Assembly (NCBI GenBank): GCA_944472135.2
Contig: OX235267.1
Location: 36,797,312-36,861,311, forward strand
Source of the DNA: Trichobilharzia regenti
Lineage: Eukaryota > Platyhelminthes > Trematoda > Strigeidida > Schistosomatidae
Direction of reading: 5' to 3'
Length of the DNA: 64,000 nt
This document shows, one piece after another, positions 54,530 to 64,000 of this stretch; position 1 is the stretch's first letter; every line of letters begins with the position of its first letter. A program made the translations under genes and the position numbers. Under the pieces are notes generated by a model. That model made no database searches and was not told where the DNA came from. It saw nothing but the letters and a program-made list of their open reading frames with translations.

Positions 54530-54745
54530 TAAAGCTTCGATGATATTAGATGGTTGGAGGTAATCGGACACAGGAAGCCTTGGACCAGGGTTTCGTGCTA
54601 GTTGGCACTCACCGGTCAGTAAGCAAGGCGTATCTGCAACCGCCTTGGAGGAACTCATATCCCTTCTGAGATTCGAACCCGCATCACCCAGTGCTGCAAT
54701 CAGAGACGTTACCACTAACCTATTCGAGCTCGCCATTGACCTCCT
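54530..54745 (-). mobile_element. tRNA-like SINE, third subfamily
   Basis: On the minus strand A-box-like TTAGTGGTAACGT and B box GGTTCGAATCT (complement at 54672-54682) lie downstream of GGTCAATGGCGAGCTCGAAT. The tail contains CAAGGCTTCCTGTGTCCGAT. It differs from SINE-B and the foldback family. Confidence 0.65.
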
Positions 54746-54767
54746 GTAGGACTGTAGTGGATATTTT

Positions 54768-55013
54768 GATTTGACACTGATAACTAGTGTGATGTGTCTA
54801 GTCCTCTCTTTGATGAAGATTGAATTCTATGAGTCAGGTTGTAATGTGGCCACTATGCCACTAGGTAGCTTGCCATCTAATATCATCAAATCAACGTGCA
54901 CCGTGATGGCGAGCTCCCTAGAATGGTGGCCACATTACAACCTGACTGATGGAATTCAGTCTGCACCAAAGGGAGGACTAGATACATCACACTAGTTACT
55001 AGTGTCAGATCAA
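54768..55013. repeat. Inverted repeat, about 105-bp arms
   Basis: The left arm 54768-54877 and right arm 54904-55013 are reverse complements with roughly 85-90% identity by eye (TAACTAGTGTGATGT at one end, GTTGTAATGTGGCCAC inside). The loop is about 26 bases. GATGATATTAGATGG is shared with the adjacent SINE at 54538, so it may be a mirrored SINE body. The open frame on it is a by-product. Confidence 0.75.
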
Positions 55014-55084
55014 AACTGTAAAGCTTGTTGGGGAATTACTGGGAAAACCCATTGGCCAACATTGTGTTCCCTGATTACCGCCAT

Positions 55085-55960
55085 GGGGATATTTAAATTA
55101 TTTCAAAAGAACAGTCACTGAACAAGGAATATTCTTTTCGATAAATTAATTTATCATCACTTTCAATAGTTATATATACAAGAAGCCTTTACACATATGA
55201 CTGTAGTTCAAGGGCAATGTATCCAGCGAAATAATCACGAAGAAGTTAAGAAAATCACTTCAAAGAACTTTTAATGTTGGCAAACTACAAGTCTTTTTCA
55301 TGCTTCGGAACATCTACCAGCATGGTTAAATGAAGGTGTGGTGAGAAGTATCAACAGTTCTGTTGTAGAACACCTAGTCCTAACCGACTGGCCACAAAGC
55401 CAGTATTGAAGAGTCCTTCTTCATCATCTATTGGATACCAAACAGATTGTCAAAGGCATCCAGGTACCACATTCTCCAAGCAGCTGAGATTATCGCGATT
55501 CGCTTTAAACAACCAGTGCTTTGCATGCAAAAGAAGCAAGTTCAGCCGGCGAGCTACTACTACTACTACTGCCCTGGTCGACCTTAAGTGAAGACAATAA
55601 ATTCATGAGTTTGTATTATTTAATCTTTCCTAATTTTTCTAATATTCAGTGTATTTTTATGTTGATGCTATCGAACTGTACTCCATTGATATTATTATAA
55701 TTATTATTATTATTGACTTCATGTTATTTAAACATAAATGTTGTTAAATGATTCATTCACTATTATGTATATATTTTTCTTCTTTTTTTTTTTTAGAATT
55801 TTTATTTTTATTGAATATTAAATCAAAATTTTTGAAAAAAAATTATTATTATTATTATTATTATTACTGTAGAACCTGGTCATAGGGGTTATCGAAAAGA
55901 AGATCCTTTGTTCAGTAACTATTTTTCTTTAAAAATGTTTAATAAACCATCACTTAATAA
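55085..55960 (+). mobile_element. Penelope-like element fragment with inverted end
   Basis: 55085-55147 is an inverted copy of the PLE 3' end (complement: GATGATAAATTAATTTATCG then AAAAGAATATTCC). Sense PLE coding starts at about 55152: VSSEIITKKLRKSLQRTFNV, GKLQVF, then AAEIIAIRFKQPVLCMQKKQ (in another frame), the same family as 31.0-32.3 kb. The 3' end near 55870-55960 has CCTGGTCATAGGGGTTATCG and AAAAGAAGATCC. Coding is broken and the YIG core is deleted. Confidence 0.75.
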
Positions 55961-56737
55961 CAGTGATTTTACGTCTGACAAACGATTAATTCTACATTCT
56001 ACTGTAGTAAAATTCAAACGTCTTAAAAAATGATAATCTTCGACAGTGTACCGATATCTTTTATTTTTGATTAAGTTCATTTATGTTTACGTATTGGATT
56101 CATAACCATGTGTCAAAACAGTTAAACTGTGGAAATGAAGAAAGTATTCACAACATGTACGCTGAGGATACCACTAATTCTAATATTTCACTCTTTAGAT
56201 CAGTTTTTCACGTTAGATCAGGGAAAGATCACTTCAAAATATACCCAGCGGATATATATATATATATATATAATACCTCAAATTCACCTGCCAGTCTACA
56301 GACGAAGACATTTCAATATGCTGACATTTCGATTAATGATTTCTGATAGTTTTGGTTAATTTTTTTTATGCAGAAAACTCTAAATGCTACCATATATATT
56401 TTTGGAACTATCGGTTTTTTTGTTCATTGACCAGATCATAAGGTATTATTATCATGCAATTTTGAGGTACTATGACAAATGGGTGAGTGCATATTTGCAT
56501 ATCTTAGTGGGTGGACTTTTATCTCATGCTGAAAGATTGAAGATAGAAATCAAACTATAGAATTCCTTACGGTATATTTACATATATATATATATTCAAA
56601 GGATACATTAACCATGGCATAATTTTGGTTATCTAACCTGGTAAGTTGACTGGGAAGTCTGACTTCAATAGACAGAATAATATGCTTTCGTATTCCAATT
56701 ATGCGTTGGTGATTTGCTGGTAGGTGGGATGCTCTCC
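55961..56737. other. No recognised feature; AT microsatellite
   Basis: (AT)n near 56251-56272 and 56580-56596. No gene or family assigned. Confidence 0.35.
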
Positions 56738-56932
56738 AGCCGTGCAATTAATACGGCTTGGATTCCTGGCTGACACACTCGCCTATACCTCGCCTAGTTA
56801 GCTTACCGGTAGTAAACCCAAAAAGAGGGAAGGCTAGGCGTCAGGATAGCAACCTTACTCTGTAATAACAAAACCAATGGTTCGTAGCTTGAAGCCATGT
56901 GTTCCACTTGGAAATTAAGAAATGAGTAGATA
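56738..56932 (+). mobile_element. SINE-B, degraded
   Basis: The body AAAGAGGGAAGGCTAGGCGT and AGCTTGAAGCCATGTGTTCC are clear. The B-box region is GGATTCCTGGC, so the promoter is decayed. Confidence 0.7.
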
Positions 56933-56954
56933 TTTGAATCACTGTGTTTTCTTC

Positions 56955-57035
56955 GAATTTCAGGGTGAATTTCTTCATGAGTTGACATTCGTTACAAGAC
57001 CAATGAAAACCAAAAAAGCACAGAACAGTCAATTA
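56955..57035 (-). repeat. Hammerhead-SINE terminal fragment
   Basis: GGGTGAATTTCTTCATGAGT then TGACATTCGTTACAAGACCAATG matches the outer end of a foldback arm. Nothing of the tRNA part remains. Confidence 0.55.
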
Positions 57036-58190
57036 ATTTTCAATTATGATCACCCAATAAACTGAATTCTAAGCAACTTTTGATACGAAGACTAGAAAGT
57101 TCAAGTTATGAGGTACGCCTGTTACCATTCATTCAGCAAATCTCTGTCAGTCTGCAATATAGCAGCACTGTTGTTTCTGAGATTTTGGCCTTAAATCTAA
57201 GCGTCTTTACTTGACTTGTTGACATCCTTCATTAAGACGACGGATCAACTATGCTCAGGAATCCAAGATGAAGATAAGACTGTAAGATATGCACCCTGTG
57301 ATTTGCATTGGTTTTCTAAATGCCAATCATTTGTGACAATATATACCCTGAATATCAACCATATTCATAAGAAGTCAATATCTGAACTGTGGCAGGTTCT
57401 TATTTCCATGATTATGTATTTAGTTCTTGTTCCCTATTTATTGACTGATTATATTCACACACACATCAGTGTGTATTTCTTACAAGTCTTGTACAAATTT
57501 AGTATATATATCATTCCAGTCCCTTAAAAATGATTTGTCTGAACTTGGCTGATGAATTTCCTGAAAACCTTGCCTTGTGTAACTTCCCCTTGAAAAGACA
57601 GCTTCCATTGTAAAGAAATTTACCTTTATTAAACTACCATCGAAAGGTAATCAAATCATGCAGCTAAGAGCTTAAAGGCTTCAGTCATTTGTTAAGAGGA
57701 CATTATGTACTATATCCCTTTTCCTAACACCTCAAACATTTTTAATTCATGTCCGTAAGATAAAAAGACGAAATTCCTTTGGATCCCACTGCACTTCATA
57801 CCTACAAGTTCACCTGTGCTTCCAGTGAAAGTTTCACTGTCGTCGGATAGAATATGCTCCTGTGAAAATTGAAATGTTCTCAGTCTAAATAGAAATCCAC
57901 CATTATCCATTGCAGAGCATTTATAAATGTGTGCTCACAAAGTCAGTTCTAATGACTGTTTAATAATTATTTCACATGACTTTAACTTTAAGTTATTAAA
58001 GGTGATGGGAGCACTTTGGGTTGATCTCATTTATGTCAAACTGCTATGTGTACAGAAGACAATAGACTTCAACTTTTGCTTACCATGAACTACTAAACCT
58101 ACTCAGATATGGCTGATTTTAACTGAAATTACTTTGTGACGAAAAAACTGTCTGGAAAACCCATCCTCAACGGTCTAATTACAACATTTA
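57036..58190. other. No recognised feature
   Basis: The longest stretch without a recognised repeat. Frames up to 103 residues lack similarity I recognise. It may be unique host intergenic or intronic sequence. Confidence 0.35.
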
Positions 58191-58194
58191 AATT

Positions 58195-58590
58195 CAAGTA
58201 TTGGTTTCTAGGGATTTGATTGATTAGTTACAAAATTTCATCATGATGTGACATCAGTTAGAGGAGTTCTGGATTGCCAGCTGTTTCGTTAGCTTAGTTC
58301 CGAAGTCTTCAGTAGTACGCACCTACCTACAGGGTTCGAACCAAGGACCTTCTGGTTACAAGGCCAGAGAGGTCGTAGACTATTAAGGCCACTGAGACCC
58401 AATCTAATGGCCAGCCCATGAATTTCAACTTCTGCCAAGTATTTGTCCTCATGCCCATCCTGATGTACTCCATTTCTAATCAGAAGGTCCTGGGTTCAAA
58501 CCCTTGTGAATGTGTACTGATGAAGAGTCCCAAAATAGGACGAAACAACTGTCCATTACTGCCAGGTTTCACAATATCCCTACTTATTTG
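58195..58590. repeat. Foldback hammerhead-SINE, copy 10
   Basis: The left arm (minus, 58215-58440) has B-box complement GGGTTCGAACC. The right arm (plus) is shortened to a B box (GGTTCAAACCC at 58492) and a hammerhead-like block at 58514-58560: GTACTG ATGAAGA GTCC CAAAATA GGAC GAAAC AACT GTC CATTAC. It fits the consensus except C3 changed to A and one mismatch in stem I. Confidence 0.8.
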
Positions 58591-58784
58591 GATATTTCAA
58601 CTAACTTTCTAATTATTATTGTTATTAGACCATATATTACTGTTCTGACATTTGCATATCGTATGCTTACTTCGTCCTCATTATTCATCTTTATACCACT
58701 TTAGTCTCTTATTTGAATGTTTCTCTTTGTAGATGTACAATACATTGATAATTTGTTATTTTATAATGCGATTTTACTGGTGTA

Positions 58785-58980
58785 AATCTAAGTCATTTCT
58801 GACTTTAGACTGTTCGTGGAAAGCTTTAGTGTGTGTGATTCTTATGAATAATGTTTTGATCCCACCTTGTTGCGATTATCTTACTTTATTTTAATTTCTC
58901 GTTTTGTACTTAGACTGGAGAGTATCGCTTCATGATGGCACTTTTGAAGTAATTTTAAGTTTTTTTGTTAATATTAAGAC
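58785..58980. repeat. Dispersed repeat shared with 9.34 kb
   Basis: GTGTGTGATTCTTATGAATA.. TTTTGATCCCACCTTGTTG.. TTTTGTACTTAGACTGG resembles 9355-9500. Noncoding. Confidence 0.45.
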
Positions 58981-58984
58981 AAAG

Positions 58985-59620
58985 CAATAATAAGAAGTAA
59001 TTTGTCTGAATCGTGTAATGTGCATTTGCGCAACACATTTCAGACAATCTGATAACATACGGACTTGTCATAGGGATAGATGTTTGTGAAATTAATAAAG
59101 AGTTAAGAGGTGAGAACATAAATTAAGTCCAAGTTAAAGGGGCATATTGAAGGTAAAAATAACAATGAAGATCCGTAAACCAAAGAAGAGATTAGACTAA
59201 AGTGGTACAGAAAGGTTTTGGTTCGTATAAAGAAAGATTGACTGCAGAAGCCCTATATATATATGGTGAATCCTAACACTTTGAACAGACGTGAAGGTGT
59301 AATGTTAGCTGATGCATGGCAAATCCTGATTAATAAATAAAAATTGGATATGTGTCACTAATTAGTCATATTTGGTGTAAATTCCCGATTGTCTGTATCT
59401 TCTTATGGAGAAGCCAACAAATGTTTTTTATGACTATTTACCCACACACACACACACATATTTCTTCATATTCAGTTATCTACGAACATGATGAAAAAGT
59501 ACAAAAGTAGGCTAATATTTGAAAGTCTGAGGTCAAATTTGGATCAAAGATCATACAATTTTGTTTATCATACATGCTGATACCTGTTTCATGAATCATA
59601 TGATTGGATAAAGTTTTTAA
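58985..59620. other. No recognised feature; CA microsatellite
   Basis: (CA)n at about 59442-59458. No assignment. Confidence 0.35.
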
Positions 59621-59625
59621 AACGT

Positions 59626-59812
59626 TGGCGGCACAGTGGTTATATCTCCCGCCGGCCGTGCACATAGTCCTGGGTTTGATCCCCTGCCGATGGACACCTG
59701 ATATCTATGGCCAGCCTGCAAAATTCGGGCTACCGATATCACATGATGAAAATTCCATACCTGTACCGAAAATACGGTGTGGAATCAAGTTATAATCAAA
59801 ATTAAAAAAAAT
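59626..59812 (+). mobile_element. SINE-B2, plus strand
   Basis: Head GGCGGCACAGTGGTTATATC (A box) and B box GGTTTGATCCC, then ACCTGATATCTATGGCCAGC and the CR1-like tail GATGAAAATTCCATACCTGT, ending in an A-rich run. Shows the SINE-B2 order in the sense direction. Confidence 0.8.
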
Positions 59813-59839
59813 TAATTATAGATACAAACCTCTGTTATG

Positions 59840-60229
59840 TTAATTTCGATTAATTTCCCTGATGAAGTTCAGACCAGATTGCCAAACGAAAAGTTGGAAT
59901 TAATCATTTCAATTTCGGTGAGATTTTACAAATATAATTGTTTATAAATGTCTACTTCTCACTCGGCGCCGTCCCATTATTTTTGAACTATTCGGTCGAA
60001 TCTTGATCACAGTTCACATGAATAAAAGAAGAGAGGTTATAGTACATTTACCCTGGTATCAAAATAGATTTTGTCGGGAAAAGTTTCGTGTGAAGCCGAA
60101 TGGCTTTTAAACGCATAAAGGCGGTTTAAACTTCCACAGACTTTAGGATGAGTTCCAAATACGTTTTATAGATAGGTTTGAAAGATGCGTAAACATCAAT
60201 TTTATGTCTTATTTGTATAATATATTTCG
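59840..60229 (+). repeat. PLE-like 3'-end motif, then unassigned
   Basis: CTGATGA at 59859 and GAAA at 59888 with AGTTGGAATTAATC after it has the layout seen at PLE 3' ends. The remaining sequence to 60229 is unassigned. Confidence 0.4.
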
Positions 60230-60560
60230 CAGTGAGGGAGCTAACTGGTCCATTCTCGCCGTAAATGGGTTCTGGAGATTCTCTTTGCTTCTGAAGCCAT
60301 TAAGGAATATGCTCTGAAGCCCTTATTACCGGTGAATAGAACCGCAAAATTACTCAAGAATATTCATCTTTTTCCTGTTTTTGAAGTGTTTTGTAAGGGC
60401 ACGGGTCTCACGGGAGTTTTATCAGTTATACAATAGGACGTAGGGATCGATTTGCTGAGCTCAGACCCCAGCACGTCGGTTTGGATCCTAACAACTTGAT
60501 ACTGAAGGACATTTTCGAGTTTTCACCCCCCCTGCCTAATAGATTCTAAAAACTCTAAAA
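60230..60560. repeat. Dispersed repeat shared with 9.6 kb
   Basis: ACAATAGGACGTAGGGATCGATTTGC and GTCGGTTTGGATCC resemble 9640-9700. Noncoding. Confidence 0.45.
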
Positions 60561-60574
60561 AATTGATGTCTTCC

Positions 60575-61720
60575 CGGTTTTCTAGTGGTCATCTAGATAA
60601 TATCACTCTGTGATCAAACCCAAGACTATATACGTATTTCATGGAATTATTTCATCTCATTTTATCTCATGTTCTTATTGAACAAACACATTTTAAGTGA
60701 CAATCAAAAGGAAGTGACCATTATTCCATCTAGCATTTGTTCGACATTACACTTTGTGATGCGAGTGCGCTTCACCTTTACAGGCTTTTGTGTACCGAAA
60801 TTAATGAACTTCCAACTGTAGAGCCTGAAGAAGAATTTATTGAAAATATAATTGGTCGCCCTTATTATTCTTGTTATGAATTATTCAGTCGACACGTCTG
60901 AGGACGATGAACACTGATTCCTAATATCTTTTATTTCGTGGCAACGTTTTGCTATATATCAGGGAGGAATATCCGTTTTCACATTCGACTTTTTGAACCC
61001 TTATCACCCAGGACTTCTCACATCTTTATGATTTAGGGGTAAATGCTTTACAAGGTCAAGGTTGCATACTACTCTCGAAACGAACTTACCAGATTTCTGA
61101 ACTTTGACTATGGTTTAATGTATAAACTCGCAGTGAATACTTTTCGAATTACGAAACGTTTTTCGTCGAACCAATCTCTATCTAACGCCTGAAACCCGAT
61201 CTACGTGTTCAGAAAGAAGCAGTTATCAGTCTTTCCTTGCTCATCTTGGTAACTGGATGTCTTTATTCTCTCTTTTATTTGATTATGTAGTCTTCGGCTT
61301 TGAGCTCACCCGATTGAAATAGCGTAATTTCGCATGTCTCTTGTTTCTATGATTTGAGTTGAAATCAGTACATTGTTACCTAATTTACTAGTCACTCAGC
61401 ATTTTACGCACCTCTCATTTTTATTATATGACTTATTCACCATTGTGAGCATTTTGTTTAAACTTGAACTGTCTGTGTAAAAACTAACTAGGCGTAATTT
61501 TCTGACCACTGTTTACTAATTGCGGAACCTTCTGTCAACTGACACCATGAACAATATGCAAGTATGTTAAAACTTTTCTGAACATAAACCTAATAATAAT
61601 AATCTATTTAGGCTGTAAGCAGCAGCTGAGCTGATTAGAAGCCAACGAAATAAACAATGATGGTAGCATATTATTCTGTACAAACCACTATTGTTCTTGC
61701 TTTATTCAAATTTTATTCTG
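60575..61720 (-). repeat. 1.1-kb noncoding repeat, inverted partner of 35.9-37.3 kb
   Basis: Complement of the 35880-37265 repeat, from GATAATATCACTCTGTGATC (60599) to CTATTGTTCTTGCTTTATTC (61692). It lacks the SINE-B found in the other copy. CTGAAGA (60825) and GAAA (60842) form a hammerhead-like spacing at the junction used in PLE ends. Confidence 0.7.
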
Positions 61721-61724
61721 TCAA

Positions 61725-62730
61725 ACAGAATAATAATACTAATAATTTGCTTTATTCCAGAAACAGTACTAGTGGTACAGTGTGGAATTTTCAGCACTTA
61801 TCTACATTATTGCATTTAATTTCATCGCATATTTAAAAGGAGTATTTCAAAAAATAAATATTAAAAACAACAACCAAAAAACAAAACTAACAAAAAAAAT
61901 GCCAAAAAATACCAAGTAGAGAGGAAAATAAACAGCATAATAAATTATATCTCAGTATTGGGTAGTGGAAGCTATGATTTGCGTATGCGTGGTGAACAGT
62001 AACAGCTATAATCATTCAAGAAGTTATGAAATGTTATAAAGAATGTTTATAGCCAAGATGATCAGTTCATTAGATTGAACATCACTAAACAATCATAAAA
62101 TAAACATTTCAGGTTGTGTTTTTTTATTGTCAGCTCTAATGCGGTGTTTGTAGTAGTACTGTGAGTAATCATGCATAATACAAAAATGTTAGAATGGTGC
62201 TGACGGTGTTCACAAGCAAGATTGTCAGTTTTAATATTGCTGAACAAAAAAAAACAATAATCACAAAACTAATATTACGCTATGGTTAATGACAGGACAA
62301 TTTTGTAATACTCATAGTGCTAATATAGTCGGGACCAGTAGATATACAAAAGAAGGAATAGAATAAAGGACAAAAAAGTAAGCCTGATGAGATACAACAA
62401 GGAGAGAGTTGGTAATAGAGGGGGTACAGGGGGTTGGAGAGTATGGTTTTTAGACCATTTTTCGCATGTATTCTGATGCCTTTCTACTAATGTAGTGACG
62501 AGCTGACTGAGTCTTACACCACTAGTCCTGCTAACCACCTTCAACATCCTTCGCAGGATGGTATAGTCCTTTTCCAGTAACCCAGCAAAGACTAATGGGG
62601 GGGCAGTAAAGTAGAATAGGTGAGATAAGAACTAAATCATTCTGAAGGATTGTCAGTGGATGATCTATTCTATCCTCATTTTTCTGATAAATGTTATCCA
62701 TTTTCACATTGTCTTTTTTCTTCATGAGAG
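61725..62730 (-). mobile_element. CR1-like LINE, 3' part
   Basis: Minus-strand frames: LILQNDLVLISPILLYCPPI-like traces in 62725-62531, then SARHYISRKASEYMRKMV and an SPTPCTPSITNSLL equivalent, close to the C-terminus of the other CR1-like copy. The 3' end at about 61735-61800 (GCTGAAAATTCCACACTGT, GGAATAAAGCAAATTATT) is shared with 24.74 and 5.6 kb. Frameshifts; 5'-truncated. Confidence 0.7.
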
Positions 62731-63315
62731 CAACTATTCATGGAATGTTTTAGTACATAGTTTGATAAAGTACAAATGGAATGTTTTCACTCAGTAGTTA
62801 TTTGTAGTCTTACTGGTGAACTCAAATTGTTACTATTCACACTAGTTGCCTCATCTTTTTCTAAATTAAAATATACATCTAAAAATGATAAAGTAAGATG
62901 GAGATGACACTATTTTTTTGGTAATTTATACTAAGGAATTCATTACATATGCATAAAGGTACGCAAGTGTATGAATAAATTTTACATTAATCCTTTTCAT
63001 ATATCCAACTAAGTGTTAGGTAACGCAGTATCTCTTATCTCGTTTTGGTGACAGATTTAATTATGCAGTATATGGTTCAGTTACAAGAAAAGAGATAGTG
63101 CCAATAGTAGGTATTAGTGTCATTCTAAATAATTAATTACAAGTGATGTAGTGGAGTACTTGGGAAAAGAATAAAAGTTTCATGCCATCACTTTTGAACG
63201 TTAATGCTGTCAATTATTCATTATTACCTTTTGAGATTACACTTTCTTTAATCTGAACAATGATTTTAATATCAAGTTTCAGCCACGAACTAACTTTTAT
63301 TTAGAAAAAAAACAC
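62731..63315. other. No recognised feature
   Basis: AT-rich, no assignment. Confidence 0.35.
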
Positions 63316-63830
63316 AGCGAAGGCCAGAGAGTACTGGATAACTGTTTCGTCCTAGTCTGGGAGTCTTCAATACTTCACGCCCATGACCTCACCTCTAGGG
63401 ATTCAGTCAAGAAACTTCAGGTTACACGACGAGGTCTTTGACTCAAAATCAGTTAGATTCTTGTAAGCCAACACTTGAAAATTTATTTACTTCTCACTAG
63501 TGACTGACTTCAAGGTGAAGTTGCCGACGTTCCAGTGAGAGATCAACATCAGTGCCGTCCATTAAGTGGCAGATGCTTTATGATGATATTAGCTAGTGGC
63601 CGCACAATGCATCAAGAATTGATCCAAGTTAGGAGTTATGAGTCATGGGATTCTGTCTCAGTGGCTGAATAGAAAATGAGCTTGTGTAGTAACCTAAATG
63701 GCCTCAATTCTATCTGTGGTAGTGGGTTCCTGGGTATGTACTGGTGAAGAAGATCAGACCAGGACGAAACGACTGTCTATTACTTCCTGGTTTTCAGTGA
63801 TTCTCTAACTGATATCAATCCGTATTCAAG
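63316..63830. repeat. Foldback hammerhead-SINE, copy 11
   Basis: The left arm is shortened and its tRNA part decayed. Its hammerhead-like block has C3 changed to T and GAAA retained. The centre has CCAACACTTGAAAATTTATT and GTGACTGACTTCAAGGTGAA, as in copy 8. The right arm has A-box TGGCTGAATAG and hammerhead-like GTACTG GTGAAGA..GGAC GAAAC..GTC, with C3 changed to G. Confidence 0.75.
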
Positions 63831-63844
63831 ACCGTGTTAGTTAA

Positions 63845-63985
63845 TTTATTAGATATATCAAACAGTGAAACAGTATTATTTACTGGATGACGTTTCGAAC
63901 ACACTTGATTGTTCATAATTATATCAACTGACATCAGTTGATTTCTCTGAGTGATACATCTAATAAACAAACTAATATGAAATTA
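63845..63985 (-). repeat. PLE 3'-end fragment
   Basis: The plus strand reads ATATATCAAACAGTGAAACAG, TACTGGATGACGTTTCGAAC, the complement of the 3' ends at 19.6 and 29.9 kb. Confidence 0.65.
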
Positions 63986-64000
63986 AATACTACCAAAGTA

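Noticed and set aside
54494..54736. 80-residue minus-strand frame
   Set aside because: It is the translation of a tRNA-like SINE, including its B box.
56083..56359. Two overlapping plus-strand frames near 56.2 kb
   Set aside because: Both run through an (AT)n tract and have no recognisable domain.
1..64000. Bacterial features such as operons, CRISPR arrays or ribosome binding sites
   Set aside because: Sequence is eukaryotic repeat DNA; no regularly spaced short repeats or bacterial genes were seen.

Overview
The window is AT-rich eukaryotic DNA built almost entirely of old, nested transposable elements. The element set points to a blood fluke, most likely Schistosoma. It includes tRNA-derived SINEs carrying hammerhead-ribozyme motifs of the Sm-alpha type, RTE-like and CR1-like LINEs, many Penelope-like elements (PLEs) with GIY-YIG endonuclease remnants, a Merlin DNA transposon, and a partial 18S rRNA with trematode-like conserved blocks. 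The assignment rests on recognised families, not on a database search. I found no host protein-coding gene or intact tRNA gene that I could defend.

Layout. 0-12 kb: the best-preserved coding element is an uninterrupted RTE-like reverse-transcriptase ORF (639-2471), followed by four degraded RTE copies on both strands, PLE noncoding repeats and a SINE. 12-24 kb: PLE remnants at 12.2-13.5, 14.7, 18.8-19.7 and 21.3-22.0 kb, SINE-B copies, a free-standing hammerhead motif at 14.15 kb, and two foldback hammerhead SINEs (16.2 and 22.7 kb). 24-38 kb: a CR1-like LINE (24.7-25.9), a palindromic satellite (26.4-26.8), more RTE copies, the 18S fragment (28.66-29.26), and a PLE whose 5' part is inverted relative to its 3' part (31.0-32.8). 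38-50 kb: a Merlin transposon with clear terminal inverted repeats and a 9-bp target duplication (38.08-38.92), foldback SINEs including one with a complete hammerhead core (42.36-42.40), a PLE inverted repeat (42.8-43.6), and a long PLE interrupted by two SINE-type insertions (47.5-49.2). 50-64 kb: tail-to-tail RTE fragments, further PLE ends, tRNA-like SINEs, a 1.1-kb repeat that is the inverted partner of 35.9-37.3 kb, and a second CR1-like LINE.

How the parts relate. One tRNA-like SINE head occurs with two different tails. In one form the tail matches the 3' end of the RTE LINE, in the other the 3' end of the CR1-like LINE, so each form probably borrows a different LINE machinery. A second SINE family is organised as two arms in opposite orientation. 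Each arm has a Pol III-type A/B box and a hammerhead motif pointing outward, around a conserved centre. Most hammerheads are broken at core residue C3 or in GAAA, but one copy keeps every required residue. PLEs appear in at least four sequence lineages and have hammerhead-like cores near their 3' ends.

Limits: boundaries of degraded repeats are by eye, usually good to about 10-30 bases. Clade names (RTE-like, CR1-like) are from motif recognition.
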